From Roridomyces roridus (Eukaryota > Basidiomycota > Agaricomycetes > Agaricales > Mycenaceae), in the NCBI GenBank assembly GCA_029378245.1, contig JARKIF010000012.1, positions 372,001 to 436,000 on the forward strand: 64,000 nucleotides of DNA, read 5' to 3'. Numbering within the stretch: the first letter of the stretch is position 1; every line of letters begins with the position of its first letter. Position numbers and translations under genes: made by a program. This document shows positions 23,310-34,811 of this stretch, in pieces. Below the pieces are notes generated by a model. It made no database searches. It had not been told where the DNA came from and saw nothing but the letters and a program-made list of their open reading frames with translations.

Positions 23310-23836
23310 CTGGTTCTGGAAAAGATTTCTTTGTTTTGACGCGACGCGCTTGATCACTCTTTGCCTCTGAACCGTAGGAGAATACCCTGCTCGAGTCAGC
23401 CAGATGAAATCGGTTGACGGCGCAAGCTATGCTAATGTAGCTATGTACATTGTAAGAAGCCGGGTCGACTCAGCCAAAGGCGTTTTGCTGTTTGGTGTCG
23501 TTGCATACACTGAGCACTCAGACCGCCACCCACGAATTCAATGCCTCAGAACTATGGGCGTGCCACCGTTCGACGGTTGGGCAGAAGGACCGAGGGTGGC
23601 CTACATTACTTATTTACCACTAAATCCGAATGCAAATACACATTTTGACAAGAAAACACAAATTTCTACTAGGCCCAATGACCAGATGAAGCGCAACCGT
23701 CTGCGAGAGGGCGCCTGCGTGATTTCCCGGTGCAGGCGAGTCATGGATCGACAATTGTGAAAGACGTTGTCGGTGTCTGAAACAGTCTGATGACAGGATT
23801 CAGAAAAGCCGAAGAATAAGATAAAAGAGACGAACC
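23310..23836. other. Intergenic remnant region
   Basis: Apart from the copied F-box promoter block at 23310-23370 I see no gene here. It separates the F-box fragment from the 3' end of the F-box gene at 23837. Confidence 0.4.
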
Positions 23837-25423
23837 TTACTCCCTGAACCAATTCCAGGTGCACACGCATATCCAACCCTGTATAAGCTTTTTTGCCTCC
23901 CGACCCGATCCCATTGATAGTCTCAAACCACTGCTCCTGAGCTCGTCTGAAGCCGTAAGAATTTCAGCGCCAGAGATCGGTCCATGTTCCGTATAGAACG
24001 CAGCCGCTTTGAGTGCGCCGCGTCTAGAGAGCAACATCTTGAGGAAGAGGGAATAGTCAATGGGGATCCGCTGCAAGCAAGATCCAAAAGAAATCTCGTC
24101 CAAGTGTGGTGACACGGACGTTTCCCCGAGGGTAAGCAGGGTTATGTGCGCGTTGACAGCATTCATAATGGTATATTCATCAACCGAGGGCTGGTTGTTT
24201 ACCACCAGCCGGAACCTTTTGATGAAGGCATATTCTTGAAGGATCGCCCCCGTGACGCTGGCATCCAGTGTCCCGCTTAGGCCTAAACTGTGCGGCGCGC
24301 AGGATGAGCGGTCAAAGAAGGGATGTAGATAGTCGAGCGCTGGAGAGCTCCTGCTGCGCATGCGGATAGCCAACTCTTCCAGGCTAGGAGCTCGGAGATG
24401 AGCCAGAATCTCCACGTCGCTGATGGAGAGACGCCGCAAATGTGGTAAATTGATGACTCCGCCTGTGACGGGACTCTGTTGCCCGTTTGCTTCATCGAAC
24501 TGGATGGCGATCCAGGCTTCGACAAGGTGGGAGGCAATCTTTAAGAAGTTTCGATGGTGAGTCAATGGTCCGATGGCACGGTAACAAGTAAGTTGATGTG
24601 CAGGAAGAAGCACTGGAATGAAGTGGGATACGTTGAACCACCCTGCCTCGACCAAGAACGGTGCTGTATCGAAACAGTCGATGGGATTCACTCCTGTAGC
24701 GCTGGACACATCGTGCCATTGCACCCACAGCCTGCGTAGTGACGCCAAACGACCTCGAATCCCGTTCAGATGGGGGACCAAATCCTTTGTTAGCTGAATG
24801 TTAAGTTCCTCCCAACGGTTGGATTGCTGCGACAGGAGATTAAACAGCTTGATTTGAGGGGCCGAATCGGCTGCCTCTAACCCGAGGAAACGAATTTTGA
24901 GGCAGCGGCTGCGATCCATCTGCGTCTGGATCATATCAAGCGGAGGGCACTTGGACCGAAAGTTGACGGAGATGAATGACCATAGTGAGGGAAGGGAGAG
25001 AGTGATTGCTCTCCAGCGGCTGCTGACTTGGGACAAAACCCACGCCCGACAGCATTTAACATCGGAGGCGTAGCAGTCCGTCCAAAGGAATACCTTGATG
25101 AGGACCTCGGGTGGCATGCGCCGGAGTGGAGAGAGGATAGTAGCATTCTGTCGTTGGTAGTCCAACAATTCTGCCTGCTCTGCTTCCAGCTGCCCGAGTC
25201 GGTGCTTGAGTCGGGATATCTCATCGTCGAGGCGCGACAAACGCGCCGCGGTTTGCGATGCCACAGCTTGTATGAAGGACTTTTCAGCGCCCCCAGGGGG
25301 TTCGTTGCACTTGGCGAGTCGATGGTACCGTGCCAAGATGCCAGGGGTCACCGAGGGGACAACAGTATCGGGCTCGTCTTTTGGGAAAGTCGTGCCACCA
25401 CACTCGGAGCAACGAGAAGACAT
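23837..25423 (-). CDS. F-box-like protein with N-terminal CSEC leader
   Basis: Intact intronless frame of 528 residues. MSSRCSECGGTTFPKDEP is followed by CNEPPGGAEKSFIQAVASQT, a coiled coil (LDDEISRLKHRLGQLEAEQ), the F-box LSPLRRMPPEVLIKVFLW and VSSRWRAITLSLPSLWS. The Leu-rich C-terminal part follows. The CxxC-type leader is shared with 54298-55905 and 1-364 and defines a subfamily distinct from the MASNLF type. It is divergent from the NASP gene, 221 bp apart. Likely an SCF adaptor; target unknown. Confidence 0.88.
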   Translation of the reverse strand: MSSRCSECGGTTFPKDEPDTVVPSVTPGILARYHRLAKCNEPPGGAEKSFIQAVASQTAARLSRLDDEISRLKHRLGQLEAEQAELLDYQRQNATILSPLRRMPPEVLIKVFLWTDCYASDVKCCRAWVLSQVSSRWRAITLSLPSLWSFISVNFRSKCPPLDMIQTQMDRSRCLKIRFLGLEAADSAPQIKLFNLLSQQSNRWEELNIQLTKDLVPHLNGIRGRLASLRRLWVQWHDVSSATGVNPIDCFDTAPFLVEAGWFNVSHFIPVLLPAHQLTCYRAIGPLTHHRNFLKIASHLVEAWIAIQFDEANGQQSPVTGGVINLPHLRRLSISDVEILAHLRAPSLEELAIRMRSRSSPALDYLHPFFDRSSCAPHSLGLSGTLDASVTGAILQEYAFIKRFRLVVNNQPSVDEYTIMNAVNAHITLLTLGETSVSPHLDEISFGSCLQRIPIDYSLFLKMLLSRRGALKAAAFYTEHGPISGAEILTASDELRSSGLRLSMGSGREAKKLIQGWICVCTWNWFRE

Positions 25424-25644
25424 CTGAAATTGAGCTCAGTACACGCTGAAAGACTCGGAGGAAAGACGAACGACGCTTCGACCTTTGTAGGAAAAGTAAA
25501 GGTTTGTTTTGACGCGTCCTTTTGCACGCGCTTGATCACTCTTTGCCTCTTGCCACCACCAGCCACTCGCCAAATGGCCTCTTCGTGAGCATTCCGAACG
25601 TATACTTCAGCTTCAATTACTAACAACCACCCAGAGACGGCTCC
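25424..25644. promoter_or_regulatory. Divergent promoter between F-box and NASP genes
   Basis: The first 45 bp (CTGAAATTGAGCTCAGTAC... AGGAAAGACGAAC) are nearly the same as those upstream of the F-box gene at 55905. The 25500-25560 part (TTTGTTTTGACGCG, CGCTTGATCACTCTTTGCC) recurs at 23330-23365 and, shortened, at 20518-20550. The shared blocks show joint duplication and may hold common control sites. Confidence 0.5.
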
Positions 25645-27057
25645 ATGCTCGAAGCAAACACGGAAATGAGTTTCGACGCCGCGGTAGAACACGCAAAACG
25701 CGCCTTTGCGCTCCAAAAGTACGAGCAAGCGGTCGACTATTATGCCACCGCGCTGGAACTCATGTACGTCGCGTCTCCGGTCTCATAAAGTCCTTCTAAC
25801 GCGTGACTACCGCTGCAGCACGAAAACACACGGGGACGACGCGCCAGAGACGGCGGACCTCTACCTTTCTTATGGAAAGGCGTTGCTGGAGAATGCAATC
25901 ACGCAAACCTCGGTCCTGGGGAAGGAGCAACCCGAGGACGGTGCTGCAGAGGACGAGCCAGCGCGTGCGCCCCCTTTTTCTTTCACACATCCGCCTTGTT
26001 TTTGACGAGTGGCAACGCGCAGAATCTTCATCTAATGGGCCTATCCTATCCTTCTCTGGCGACGGCGACGAGGATGCGGTCGACCTGTTCAGTGCAGCCG
26101 AGAATATGGCCGAGGAAGCTGCTGAGCAAGAGGACGACGACGAGGGTGCAGAGGATGGAGAGCCGGAGGACGATTTCAATGCTGCGTGGGAAGTGCTCGA
26201 CCTTGCCCGCGCGATATACACGAAGCAAACCGAGAATGGACAAGACGACGATGTACAACTCAAGCTGGCGGACACTTTCATCGCCTTGGGTGACGTCTCA
26301 CTGGAAACTGGTGCGTCTCACAAATTCTTCCTGATTCATTTCACTTATGTGGCCGCAGAAAAATTCGACGCTGCTATTACGGACTACACCGCCGCCCTCG
26401 ATCTCAAAGAAAAGCTTCTCCCGCGAAGCAGCCGGCAGGTCGCCGAGGCCCACTACAAGCTCAGCATGGTGCTCGACCTGACTTCGGGAAGACTCGGCGA
26501 CGCTATTACGCACGCAGAGCGCGCGCTCGAGAGTATCGAGGCAAGGCTCGCGGACCTCGAAAATGCTGCACCCTCTGCCTCGACTTCCACCTCTGCAGCA
26601 TCTCCACCGGTACCTGATCCAAAAGGCAAGGGCAAGGGCAAGCTTGTAACGGACGAGGTGGCGAGCAGCATGAGCAAGGCGCAGATCGAGGCCGAAATGA
26701 AGGAGCTGCGCGAGCTGAGGGAGGACCTGGCAATCAAGGCAAGTTCTTTCGGGTCGTGATCGTGTTCTGCTTCTGACGGGCTCTCAGGTCGAAGAGCTCA
26801 AGACGCGCCCGGACGAACCGGCGAAAAAGGCGTCCGAGATGGTGGCGCAGGCGTTGGACGCAGAGCTTAACGTGCATGGGTCAAGCACCAATGGGACGCA
26901 GGTGGTGAACGAGATGGTGGTGAAGAAGAAGAAGAAACCGGTCCCACAACCGGAAGCATCGGGATCTGGCTCGAGCTCGCCGATGAAGCGGAAAGCAGAG
27001 GACGACTCAGAGGGCGCGACGGAGGGCAAGAAGGTGCGGCTGTCTGCGGAACCATGA
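25645..27057 (+). CDS. NASP/Sim3/Hif1-type histone chaperone (SHNi-TPR)
   Basis: Binds histone H3 or H3-H4 and delivers it for chromatin assembly. The ATG at 25645 gives MLEANTEMSFDAAVEHAKRA, beginning TPR1 (FALQKYEQAVDYYATALEL). After an intron near 25766 comes ADLYLSYGKALLENAI (TPR2). The second TPR is interrupted by a long acidic insert (AAEQEDDDEGAEDGEPEDDF), a family hallmark. Later repeats read EKFDAAITDYTAALDLKEK and AEAHYKLSMVLDLTSGRLGD. A coiled stretch and a Lys-rich tail with KKKKK and KRKAED (nuclear localisation) end the protein. The 3' end converges on the dehydrogenase gene 76 bp away. Confidence 0.88.
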
Positions 27058-27133
27058 TGATACTAGATGTCTCTGTATTATTTGCTTTTTGCGCTATCTA
27101 ATGGTCTTTATATCTCAAAAGTGAGAACCACCA

Positions 27134-28420
27134 TTACACCTTGACGATATCATCCACTTCTGGCGAAACCCCTCTCCAAACCTCCACCATCTCGTCCCAC
27201 ACCTTCTGCTGCACCTCGAACCCATCTTTACTGCACGCCCACTTGGGAGGCCTGTGCACGATCAATGAAAGATACAAGATGAGAAAAGAAAGACACCCAC
27301 TGTCTGACTTCACACGAGGTAACGAACGCGCCGGGTGCAGTGGGCCTGAGTACCGCCCACACCATATTGATAGCGCCCTTGGCGGTGGTCCAACAGACAG
27401 TCTTGTATATCCACCTGAACGCGCGATTACTCAAAAAGTCCCTGCGGGAATGATGAACACAACTCACGCGGCTACTGGGCCTAGCTTTCGGTCGCGGCCA
27501 AAGTCCGACTTGCACATTCCTGGGTCAACGCAGCTGGGGTCGGAGAGTCAGAATGCAGTGTGTGCGGGTTGCAGAAGGTGTAGTACGTACTTGACCACGA
27601 CGCCTTGTGCTTGAGGAAGTTTGGAGATTGCGCGCGCGATGAAGAGATTGAAGAGCTTGGTGACTGGGTAGCGGTCGCGCCTCGGACTGACAGAGATGTC
27701 GTTGAGTGCCTTGAGGACGTTCGGCGCATGTTTCTCTGGGAATTTGTGCAGGAACATGGCTAGAGGGCGACATGAATGAATATGCGGGTCGAAAGCGATT
27801 AGCGTGTACCTGCGGACCCCGTAATTGTCATATGGGGAAGCATCTGCGAGGCGTCGGGATGCGGAGGCGGGAGCTTCGTGGTGGTCTGCAGCAGCGGCAG
27901 TAGCAAGACGCCCAACAGCCCAGTCGCGATTCCATTGACTTGTAAACTGATAAAGCCGGCATGCGTCAGGAAGTCTCCAAGACGGATACGCCGACGAAAC
28001 TCACAGCTTTTCCCACCCATCCGACGTGACCTCCCACCGCTGCGGGGTCGGGATTCCAGCGTTCAGAATCGCGCCGTCCAAACGACCCAAAGTCTTGGCC
28101 TGCTCCGCAAACCGCTTGACACTCTCGAATTTGCTCATATCAAGCTCCCAAACATCGATAGTCCCCGTGTACTCCGTGAGCGCTATAATCTGCTCCTTCG
28201 CCTTGGCTCCCTTTTCCAAGTCGCGGACTCCAAGGATCAAATGCGAGGCTTTGAGACGCGCTAGATGAATGGCGGCAGCGAGACCGAGGCCGGTGTTGGA
28301 TCCTGTTATGAGAAATGTTCGACCGGTGAGGTTTCGGTCGATTTCTGGGAGGTTTGAGAGGAACTGGTCCGGGAGGAAGGTGAAGAAGAGGAAGCGGAGA
28401 CTGCTGCCGGTGTGTCCCAT
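27134..28420 (-). CDS. Short-chain dehydrogenase/reductase (retinol-dehydrogenase-like)
   Basis: The ATG at 28420 starts MGHTGSSLRFLFFTFLPDQF with a hydrophobic N-terminus, followed by LTGRTFLITGSNTGLGLAAA (cofactor loop TGxxxGLG), LILGVRDLEKG, WELDMSKFESV and LDGAILNAGIPT (NAG motif). Later exons give LQVNGIATGLLGVLLLPLL, MTITGSAG (catalytic Ser), RYPVTKLFNLF (YxxxK) and AKGAINMVWAV. About five exons are present; the last ends VSPEVDDIVKV with the stop at 27134-27136. An NAD(P)-dependent oxidoreductase with unknown substrate, probably membrane-associated. Confidence 0.88.
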
Positions 28421-29225
28421 GTTGTGGGTCGAGCGAGATCAGCAGTGGGCGCCACAGAAGAGGGATTGAAGATGAAGAAAAGAGACGCCGTGCGAGAATG
28501 AGGATACTTAAGTCATGGGCGCTCTGGGCTGCATCGGGCCACCGCTGATGTCGATGAACAAGCAGAGAGAGTGCCGCTGATTGGCCGCTGATCTGCATCA
28601 AAACGTTCTTCCTTACCTCGACCAAGCATCCACCGTTTCAAACTCGAGAAAATTCTGCGGAACGATGCACTAGGAAAAGAAGAAGAAATATCTCTTGGTT
28701 TCCTCGGCTCCATCATCGAAGGATGAATGAACGACATGGAATGCCGCCCGACGGCGATACCGACTCGGGTTCCACGGCAAGTATGTGCTCCTTTGTCCCG
28801 TAGTTGGTTCCCAGGCTATGGCAGTCCAGTCGAAAGCTGCGACTCGGACATCCCTGGTGCCATGGTGGACCCAAAGGCGAATGTTATCGTCGCACTCTAC
28901 AGCAGTTGAAAGGCGAGACCTTCTTCGACACGAATGTCGATCATCGGGCTATGCAAACCTGAGGAAGTAACATTCCAAGAGTATCCTTGGAATGGCCGAT
29001 CAGTACTCAGTCCGTGCATTCTGGTGCTCAACTTTCAACTCTCATCAAACTTCCCGCTCCCGTCCCGCACGAGTAACCGAGGTAAGAACTCGACTGCATC
29101 AAACGACTTCCGTCGACAGTGCTGTTTCATTCGCTCATATTTCCCTGGTCCTACAAAACGAAACACTCGTTGATACAGATTCTATTCAGTTGGATCTATT
29201 TGCTACAAGTCTAAAAACGCCTACA
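28421..29225. other. Intergenic region between SDR and MFS genes
   Basis: This stretch of 805 bp contains only short overlapping ORFs. I see no supported gene, repeat or RNA. Confidence 0.4.
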
Positions 29226-31378
29226 TCATACATCTTCCACCTCCGTTACAGTTGTGGACTCGGATTGTTTTAATCTTTTCTCATCCACATCCCATTTCTT
29301 ATCCGTCGTAGTCCTCAGCGGAATGTCCTTGATCAAAACGAATGTGCAGAGACCAACTCCCGCCAACACGACGAGCGTGGTCCAAACTTGCCGGAAACTC
29401 TGAACGAAAATACTCTCCACTTGCGCTTTCAAACCCTGAGGCAGGGAGGATAGCAGCGGGATGATTGCGTAGGCGATTGCGGTGCCGGACGAGGGAAGGG
29501 TGCCGGTGACTTGATCGGGAAGTTGGCTCTGGAGGGTATTTTGCAGGATTGCACCGCCGATGCTGACTCCCCATGCCTGTGAGAAGATACGGAGGAAGGC
29601 GAGTAATGCCACAGCCGCGGCATTGTCGGATACATCGAGAGGAGCCAACACGACGAACTGGAAGTGCCAATCAGTCTGTGATCGACCACCGGCGGCAATT
29701 GTTCAACTTACAGTATTAGAATAGAGTAGTCCCATTCCGGTGCCCATGATGAGCTGATAGAGGACGAGGAGACCTATCGAGGTATCTTGCTCGACCGAGA
29801 CGAGGAGTCCCACACCGACGAGTAAGATGCACCAGGCTGTGCAATTCTGCAACCAAAATCAAAACTTCAAATCGACCGGCGTGTGGCACCGGCTTACAAT
29901 CAGACGGTATTTCCCGGTCTTTGCGACCAGAATTCCTTGCACAACGGCGGACGGAGAGATGGTGAGAACCAGTGGGAGCAAGTATATTCCTGAAGTTATG
30001 GGGCTCGCATCTCGCACCGATTGAAACCAGGTGGGCAAGTAGACTGGATAACCAAGGGTCAATCAATGTTTCTGAATTGAGCACGGTGGTCTTACATCCG
30101 ATGCCAAGGGTGACTATTCCTTGAAGGAAGGTAGAGAGTTATCTAATACGCAATGAGGATGGAGTACTGGAGGAGGAAACAGCCTGGAACATACCCGGCA
30201 GAGCTCGTTCGGTTTGAGAATAGTCTCAAAGGTATCTTAAAGCAACCAACTTGAGTGATTAACCGGGTCAAGAGAATGAAGCACCCACTGTAGGTTGAGC
30301 CGCCCATCGAAACTCGTAGTATAAAGCCAAGGCAAAGCCAACGGTTCCAACGACGAGCGGAGTGATGACGAATGCGGAGGACCAGGGGAAACGCACACCG
30401 CCCCAGGTGAGTGCCAGCATGAAAAGTGTTGCGGAAGTCATGAGTAGTCCATTTCCACTGGTTTGGGTGAGCCTGGTGCCACTACGTATTCGCAAGAGAC
30501 ATACACCCAATCCACCAGCGCTAATTTCTTCCAGAGGCTTTCTTGTGGAGTGGGAAGCCGAAGAAACAGGAAGACCACCGCAAATGTTACACCACAAAGC
30601 GGGATGTTGATATCTGTATGGAATGTGAGCGAAATTACTGGGATGCGATTTATCGTGCTTACAGAATAACCAGCGCCAAGACGCCTTTTCGGCGAGGGAC
30701 CCGGCAATGAGAGGTGCAATGAGTCCTCCCAGAGACCAAATCCTTGAAAATGTGAGCTGCAGAAATATGAAAGCAGGGTGTTCAACGTACACTCCAGTTA
30801 TCCCGTTGAACAAACCACGCTGACGCAGAGAGACGAGATCGGAGACGACAATGTTCGTGAGTGCTTGGATAGCGCCCCCTCCAGCACCTTGCACTCCTAT
30901 CATTTCGGGTTCAGTTTTTTTTTTCAACCCCATGTAAAGGGAAATCAACCAACCTCTTCCAACTATCAAAATCGTCATGGTTTGCGCTGATCCCGAGATA
31001 GCTGAGCCGGCGGCGAAGAGAAACACTCCGACGAGGAGTATTGGACGACGACCAAAGATCTGAGCCAAATTGCCGCTAATAGGGATGCATGCCGCAGAGG
31101 AGAGCGTGTAGGCTGAAGAGACCCAGGTGAAATCGCCTCCGTGCAGGTCCTCTACGATGGTCGGCGCTGCCGTGCCAATTCCGCCCTGAAACATCAGCAG
31201 GAAACGAGTGATACAGCAGGAAACGACAAACCAAGTCAAGTGCTGAGAGCAGGGTGCAGAAGCACAATGCTACAAAGATGAGCCAGAAGCGAGAAGTACG
31301 TCTCCCAGAGTCGTCTTTCTCGCTTGTATTTTCGACCGCCAGGGTCGAGGTGGACTTGAAACTGGCAGAGGCGACCAT
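29226..31378 (-). CDS. MFS drug:H+ antiporter, 14-TM type
   Basis: Multi-exon major facilitator. The start MVASASFKSTSTLAVENTSE is followed by RFWLIFVALCFCTLLSALDL (TM1), IVEDLHGGDFTWVSSAYTL (TM2), NLAQIFGRRPILLVGVFLFA (motif A), QGAGGGAIQALTNIVVSDLV, GLIAPLIAGSLAEKASWRW (motif C-like), ALTWGGVRFPWSS, then LPTWFQSVRDASP, ILVAKTGKYR and LRIFSQAWGVSIGGAILQN (about 29570) and a charged tail ending TEVEDV. This order is that of the DHA2 family, which exports drugs or fungal metabolites from the plasma membrane. About eight introns occur; the exon near 30180-30230 (TFETILKPNEL) is short. Confidence 0.88.
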
Positions 31379-31818
31379 CGCAGATTCGCCTTGAATGGAA
31401 AAGGTCTAGTATGAGAAAATGAAATGGGCGGCTGGCGTCTCCGAGTCGTAGTGCTGCCATAGTATAAGTACTTCATTGTACTGCCTCCGAGTCCTCGAGT
31501 CAGATCCTCGAGTCAGATTCCATAGGATCGCCTGTGGATTTTTTGGGGTTGGAATGGTTCGGTTCACAGGTTTGTACTGCGCTTGAAGCTGGTTGGGTAG
31601 GACAGAGTATGATACTTACATAGCACTTCGGGTCGGGAACGGGGAGACAACATGGTTGATCGAGGTCAAGTCTCGTAGTATCAGTGATTGATTCCATCGC
31701 TTCATGATCCGACTCAACCGCTGCGGCGCAAGGCATTTGCAAGGCATTCAATTTCATGATATCGACAAAGGCAACGACGAAAACTGCATACTTTCTAAAA
31801 GGACGGCCATGTCCGATT

Positions 31819-33940
31819 TTACCAAACCTTGAACTTGGCATATATTTCTTCCAGGACCGCCGAGTGCTCTTCTTCAGCAGCTTTACGCCTACAGAAAGCA
31901 ATTAGCAAGGAAGTAGATTTTTTTTCGCGCTGTACGGACCGGATATTCCCTTTCTCCTGCATGGCTGTGAGCATCATTCCGAACCCTACTCGAACAGACT
32001 CACCGAAGTTCTGGGAGGACTTCCGGCCGGCACGCAGACAATCTGCAAAATGTTCTGAATTTGCTCGTGCTCAAAGAGCCGGCTGTTGAAGGCGCCGGTA
32101 CGCTTGAGAATCTCTTCCTTCAAAGAATCTTCGTCTTGCTTTGCGGCTATTGGCTCAACGAACAGAACGACGGCCGGCTTGTAGTGCCCTACGACGACGA
32201 CGCAGTGCACGATATCCGCACAGGTGGCCAGAACGTTGTCTTCGATCGACCTCGGATGCGATGAGCCCTCGGGTTTACGAGTTTTGGTAACGGTGACTCA
32301 TTTGGTGTCACAGAAACTGAGATGCTTTCCCGTTCTGATCCAGTCATCATTCCGGCCACCTGTGCGAGTAAGTATCAATGAAAAGTCGGGAATGGGAATG
32401 AATGATTCGACGCACGGAAGCAGTACACCCCGGGCTTCAACTCCTCGAATAGGTCGGCGGTGATGTGCCCGTCAGGTCGGTTCCGAATGGAGGGATGAGG
32501 ACATGCGGGGAGGAAGAGATTGAACAATTGCCCGCCTTGAGGGCGTTTTTCGGCGTCCCCGTCCAGATGCGATTGGTCCACCCCTTTGGCGATAAATTTG
32601 CAGTCGATACTTACCTTCCATCACGCACATCCCAGGAAGTAGTTTTCTTTCCGCCAGTGGCGTAACGAGGCATCCAGCTGAAGGAACTGCCGTTAACAGA
32701 TGTGAGCGAACCACGATATACAACATACCGGTCTCTGTCGTAGTGTAACAATTCTAGATCTGTTCGGGCTCTTGTGCAGAAACAGATCGGTATGATGCCA
32801 CAAACTCATTCACCGTCACAGGAATGCCTTGTTCCATGGCCCAAATCTTGTCGTCGGGATTCAGGGCTGCACCGGTGTAGTTAATCTGGCCCATGGACTT
32901 GAGCGCGGACAAAACAACCTGAACTTTACGCGCGATCTCCAACAGCTTCGAAAACCATGGCGCGTACAATAGCAGGGCATTGAGTCCCTCCCGATTGACC
33001 ATCGCCACAAATTCGTCCACTTCGAAATCTGGCTTTGAGGTTGGACTAGACAGTGGCCGGACCACGATAGGTAGCTTATGGCTGATTTCGCTCAGTAGCT
33101 GCTCAAAGACCAAAATACAAGGACTTACTTGTGGCAGATCCAATATTTGCAAAGGAGCCTAGACATTGTCAGTAGTAATACGGCCACAACATTCCAAACT
33201 CAACCTAGATTATTGACCAACAATGGCCGGCCATCCAGGAAGCATTCAAATATTTGCGGCCACTGGACTTGGGCCTGGGATTTCAGGAAGCGGTGAGTCT
33301 CTGGTACAGGTTTGGGTATCCCGGAAGTGTGGTGGTGGTAATTCAAGGACCGTCCTGTAAGTCGTCTCAATGGTGACAGACCTGGTATGGAATATCAGCG
33401 CAATATCAGTGGGTTCTACGTCAGGTAGAGGCGGAAGAGACGAAATCTCAAAGGTCGAGAGAAGACTGAACTCGGGGATAGATACACAAGAAACGCTACT
33501 GTTGGCAGAGACGAAGCCGGCAAAACTAAGCTCGAAGATGAGAGCCTTTCCGCCTGTTTTGAGCAATAAGTCGCGAATAACTTGAATCGTCATTTTTGTG
33601 TTGAGAACTTCGGGCACGAACCCGGCGCGTGCGAGGCCGTAGATGTGGACGAGGTCTGAGTATTTAGTGCCTGGGATCCTAGATAATTCTCGGTGGATGT
33701 CGCCCGCCGACAAGGGAATTCAAACCAACCAAAGCCCTACTCCGTCTTTTTGCTTCAAACCGAGGCCGTTGAATGATTCGCCCAAAAGGCTGCGGAGCGC
33801 TGCAGGTCTCGCAAGAACGTGGCATACAGAACCGAGACCCAGGAGTGGGAGTCCTGAATCTTGATGTACTCCTTGAAGAGGATCCGGTCGGGATACTTTT
33901 CGAGTGCCTCGACCACCCAGGTCATGAAGTGAGCGGTCAT
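31819..33940 (-). pseudogene. Adenylate-forming enzyme (ANL superfamily), copy A, frameshifted
   Basis: The start MTAHFMTWVVEALEKYPDRI is followed by HSWVSVLYATFLRDLQRSAA, then a one-base shift (about 33790) before LGESFNGLGLKQKDGVGLW. Further exons give KYSDLVHIYGLARAGFVPEV, LLLKTGGKALIFE, DIALIFHTRS, PETHRFLKSQAQVQWP, LLLYAPWFSKLLEIA, INYTGAALNPDDKIWAM, NCYTTTET (A5), then a second shift near 32620 before RPQGGQLFNLFLPA, and PSIRNRPDGHITADLFEE. The end is RKAAEEEHSAVLEEIY (31870-31819). The ATP-binding A3 core (SGTTSG in copy B) is degraded. The protein has an adenylation domain only, with no carrier or reductase domain. Confidence 0.75.
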
Positions 33941-34811
33941 GATGTGGAGAGAAAGAAGTCCTGGGCATGTGCTGTGTACTACGACTTACGGGAGAAAAAC
34001 AGCTATTGGCAGGGACACTCGGCGTTCCGCCGTACTTAAGAGGCTCTTCGAGATTGCAACCAGTGAGAGCTGACGAAGCCCGCCCAGTCCCGAGATGACC
34101 GACCGCCTTGGATCAAAGTTGGATGAGAGGTGGCTTTGATTATTAGAAGGGCAGTAGACGGCGAGTCCCTGTGTCGATGGTACATCTTGGCCAATTGGCA
34201 AGAGAGAGAGAGAGAGAGTTATTAGTCACCTTAGTTTGGGCGATCCTGTGATGCCAAATCTGCCGAGCTGTGCCGAGACTGCAACTGAACCAACTTGGTA
34301 CCAACTCACTCTCAATGATCTTGGTCTCGAGCAAAAGGATGTAATTGGGCTCTGGTACGGTCTCCAAATCGCTGTTACTAGCATCGCTGACCCCTTTCTA
34401 GGATCACTGGCGCCAAATACTCTGACCTCGTCCACATTTACGGCCTCGCAGGCGCGGGGTTCGTGCCCGAAGTTCTCAACGCAAAAATGTCAATCCAAGT
34501 CATCCGCGACTTGTTGTTTAAGACGGGCGGCAAGGCTCTCATCTTCGAGCCCGACTTCTCCGGCAGGCTTGTCGTTGACGGCGCCCTTTCTTCTCTGGCT
34601 ATCCCCGAGTTCAATTCCCTCTCGGCGTACGAGTCTGCTCCAATTCCGCCTCTACCAGACGTAGAACTCACTGATATCGCGCTCATATATCACACAAGGT
34701 CTGCGTCGGCTGCCTTGTGACCTCACAATTGACGTACCATCAGCGGAACTACGTCCGGCGTCCCGAAGCCGGTTCCAGAGACCCACCGGTGGCTTAAATC
34801 TCAGGCCCAGG

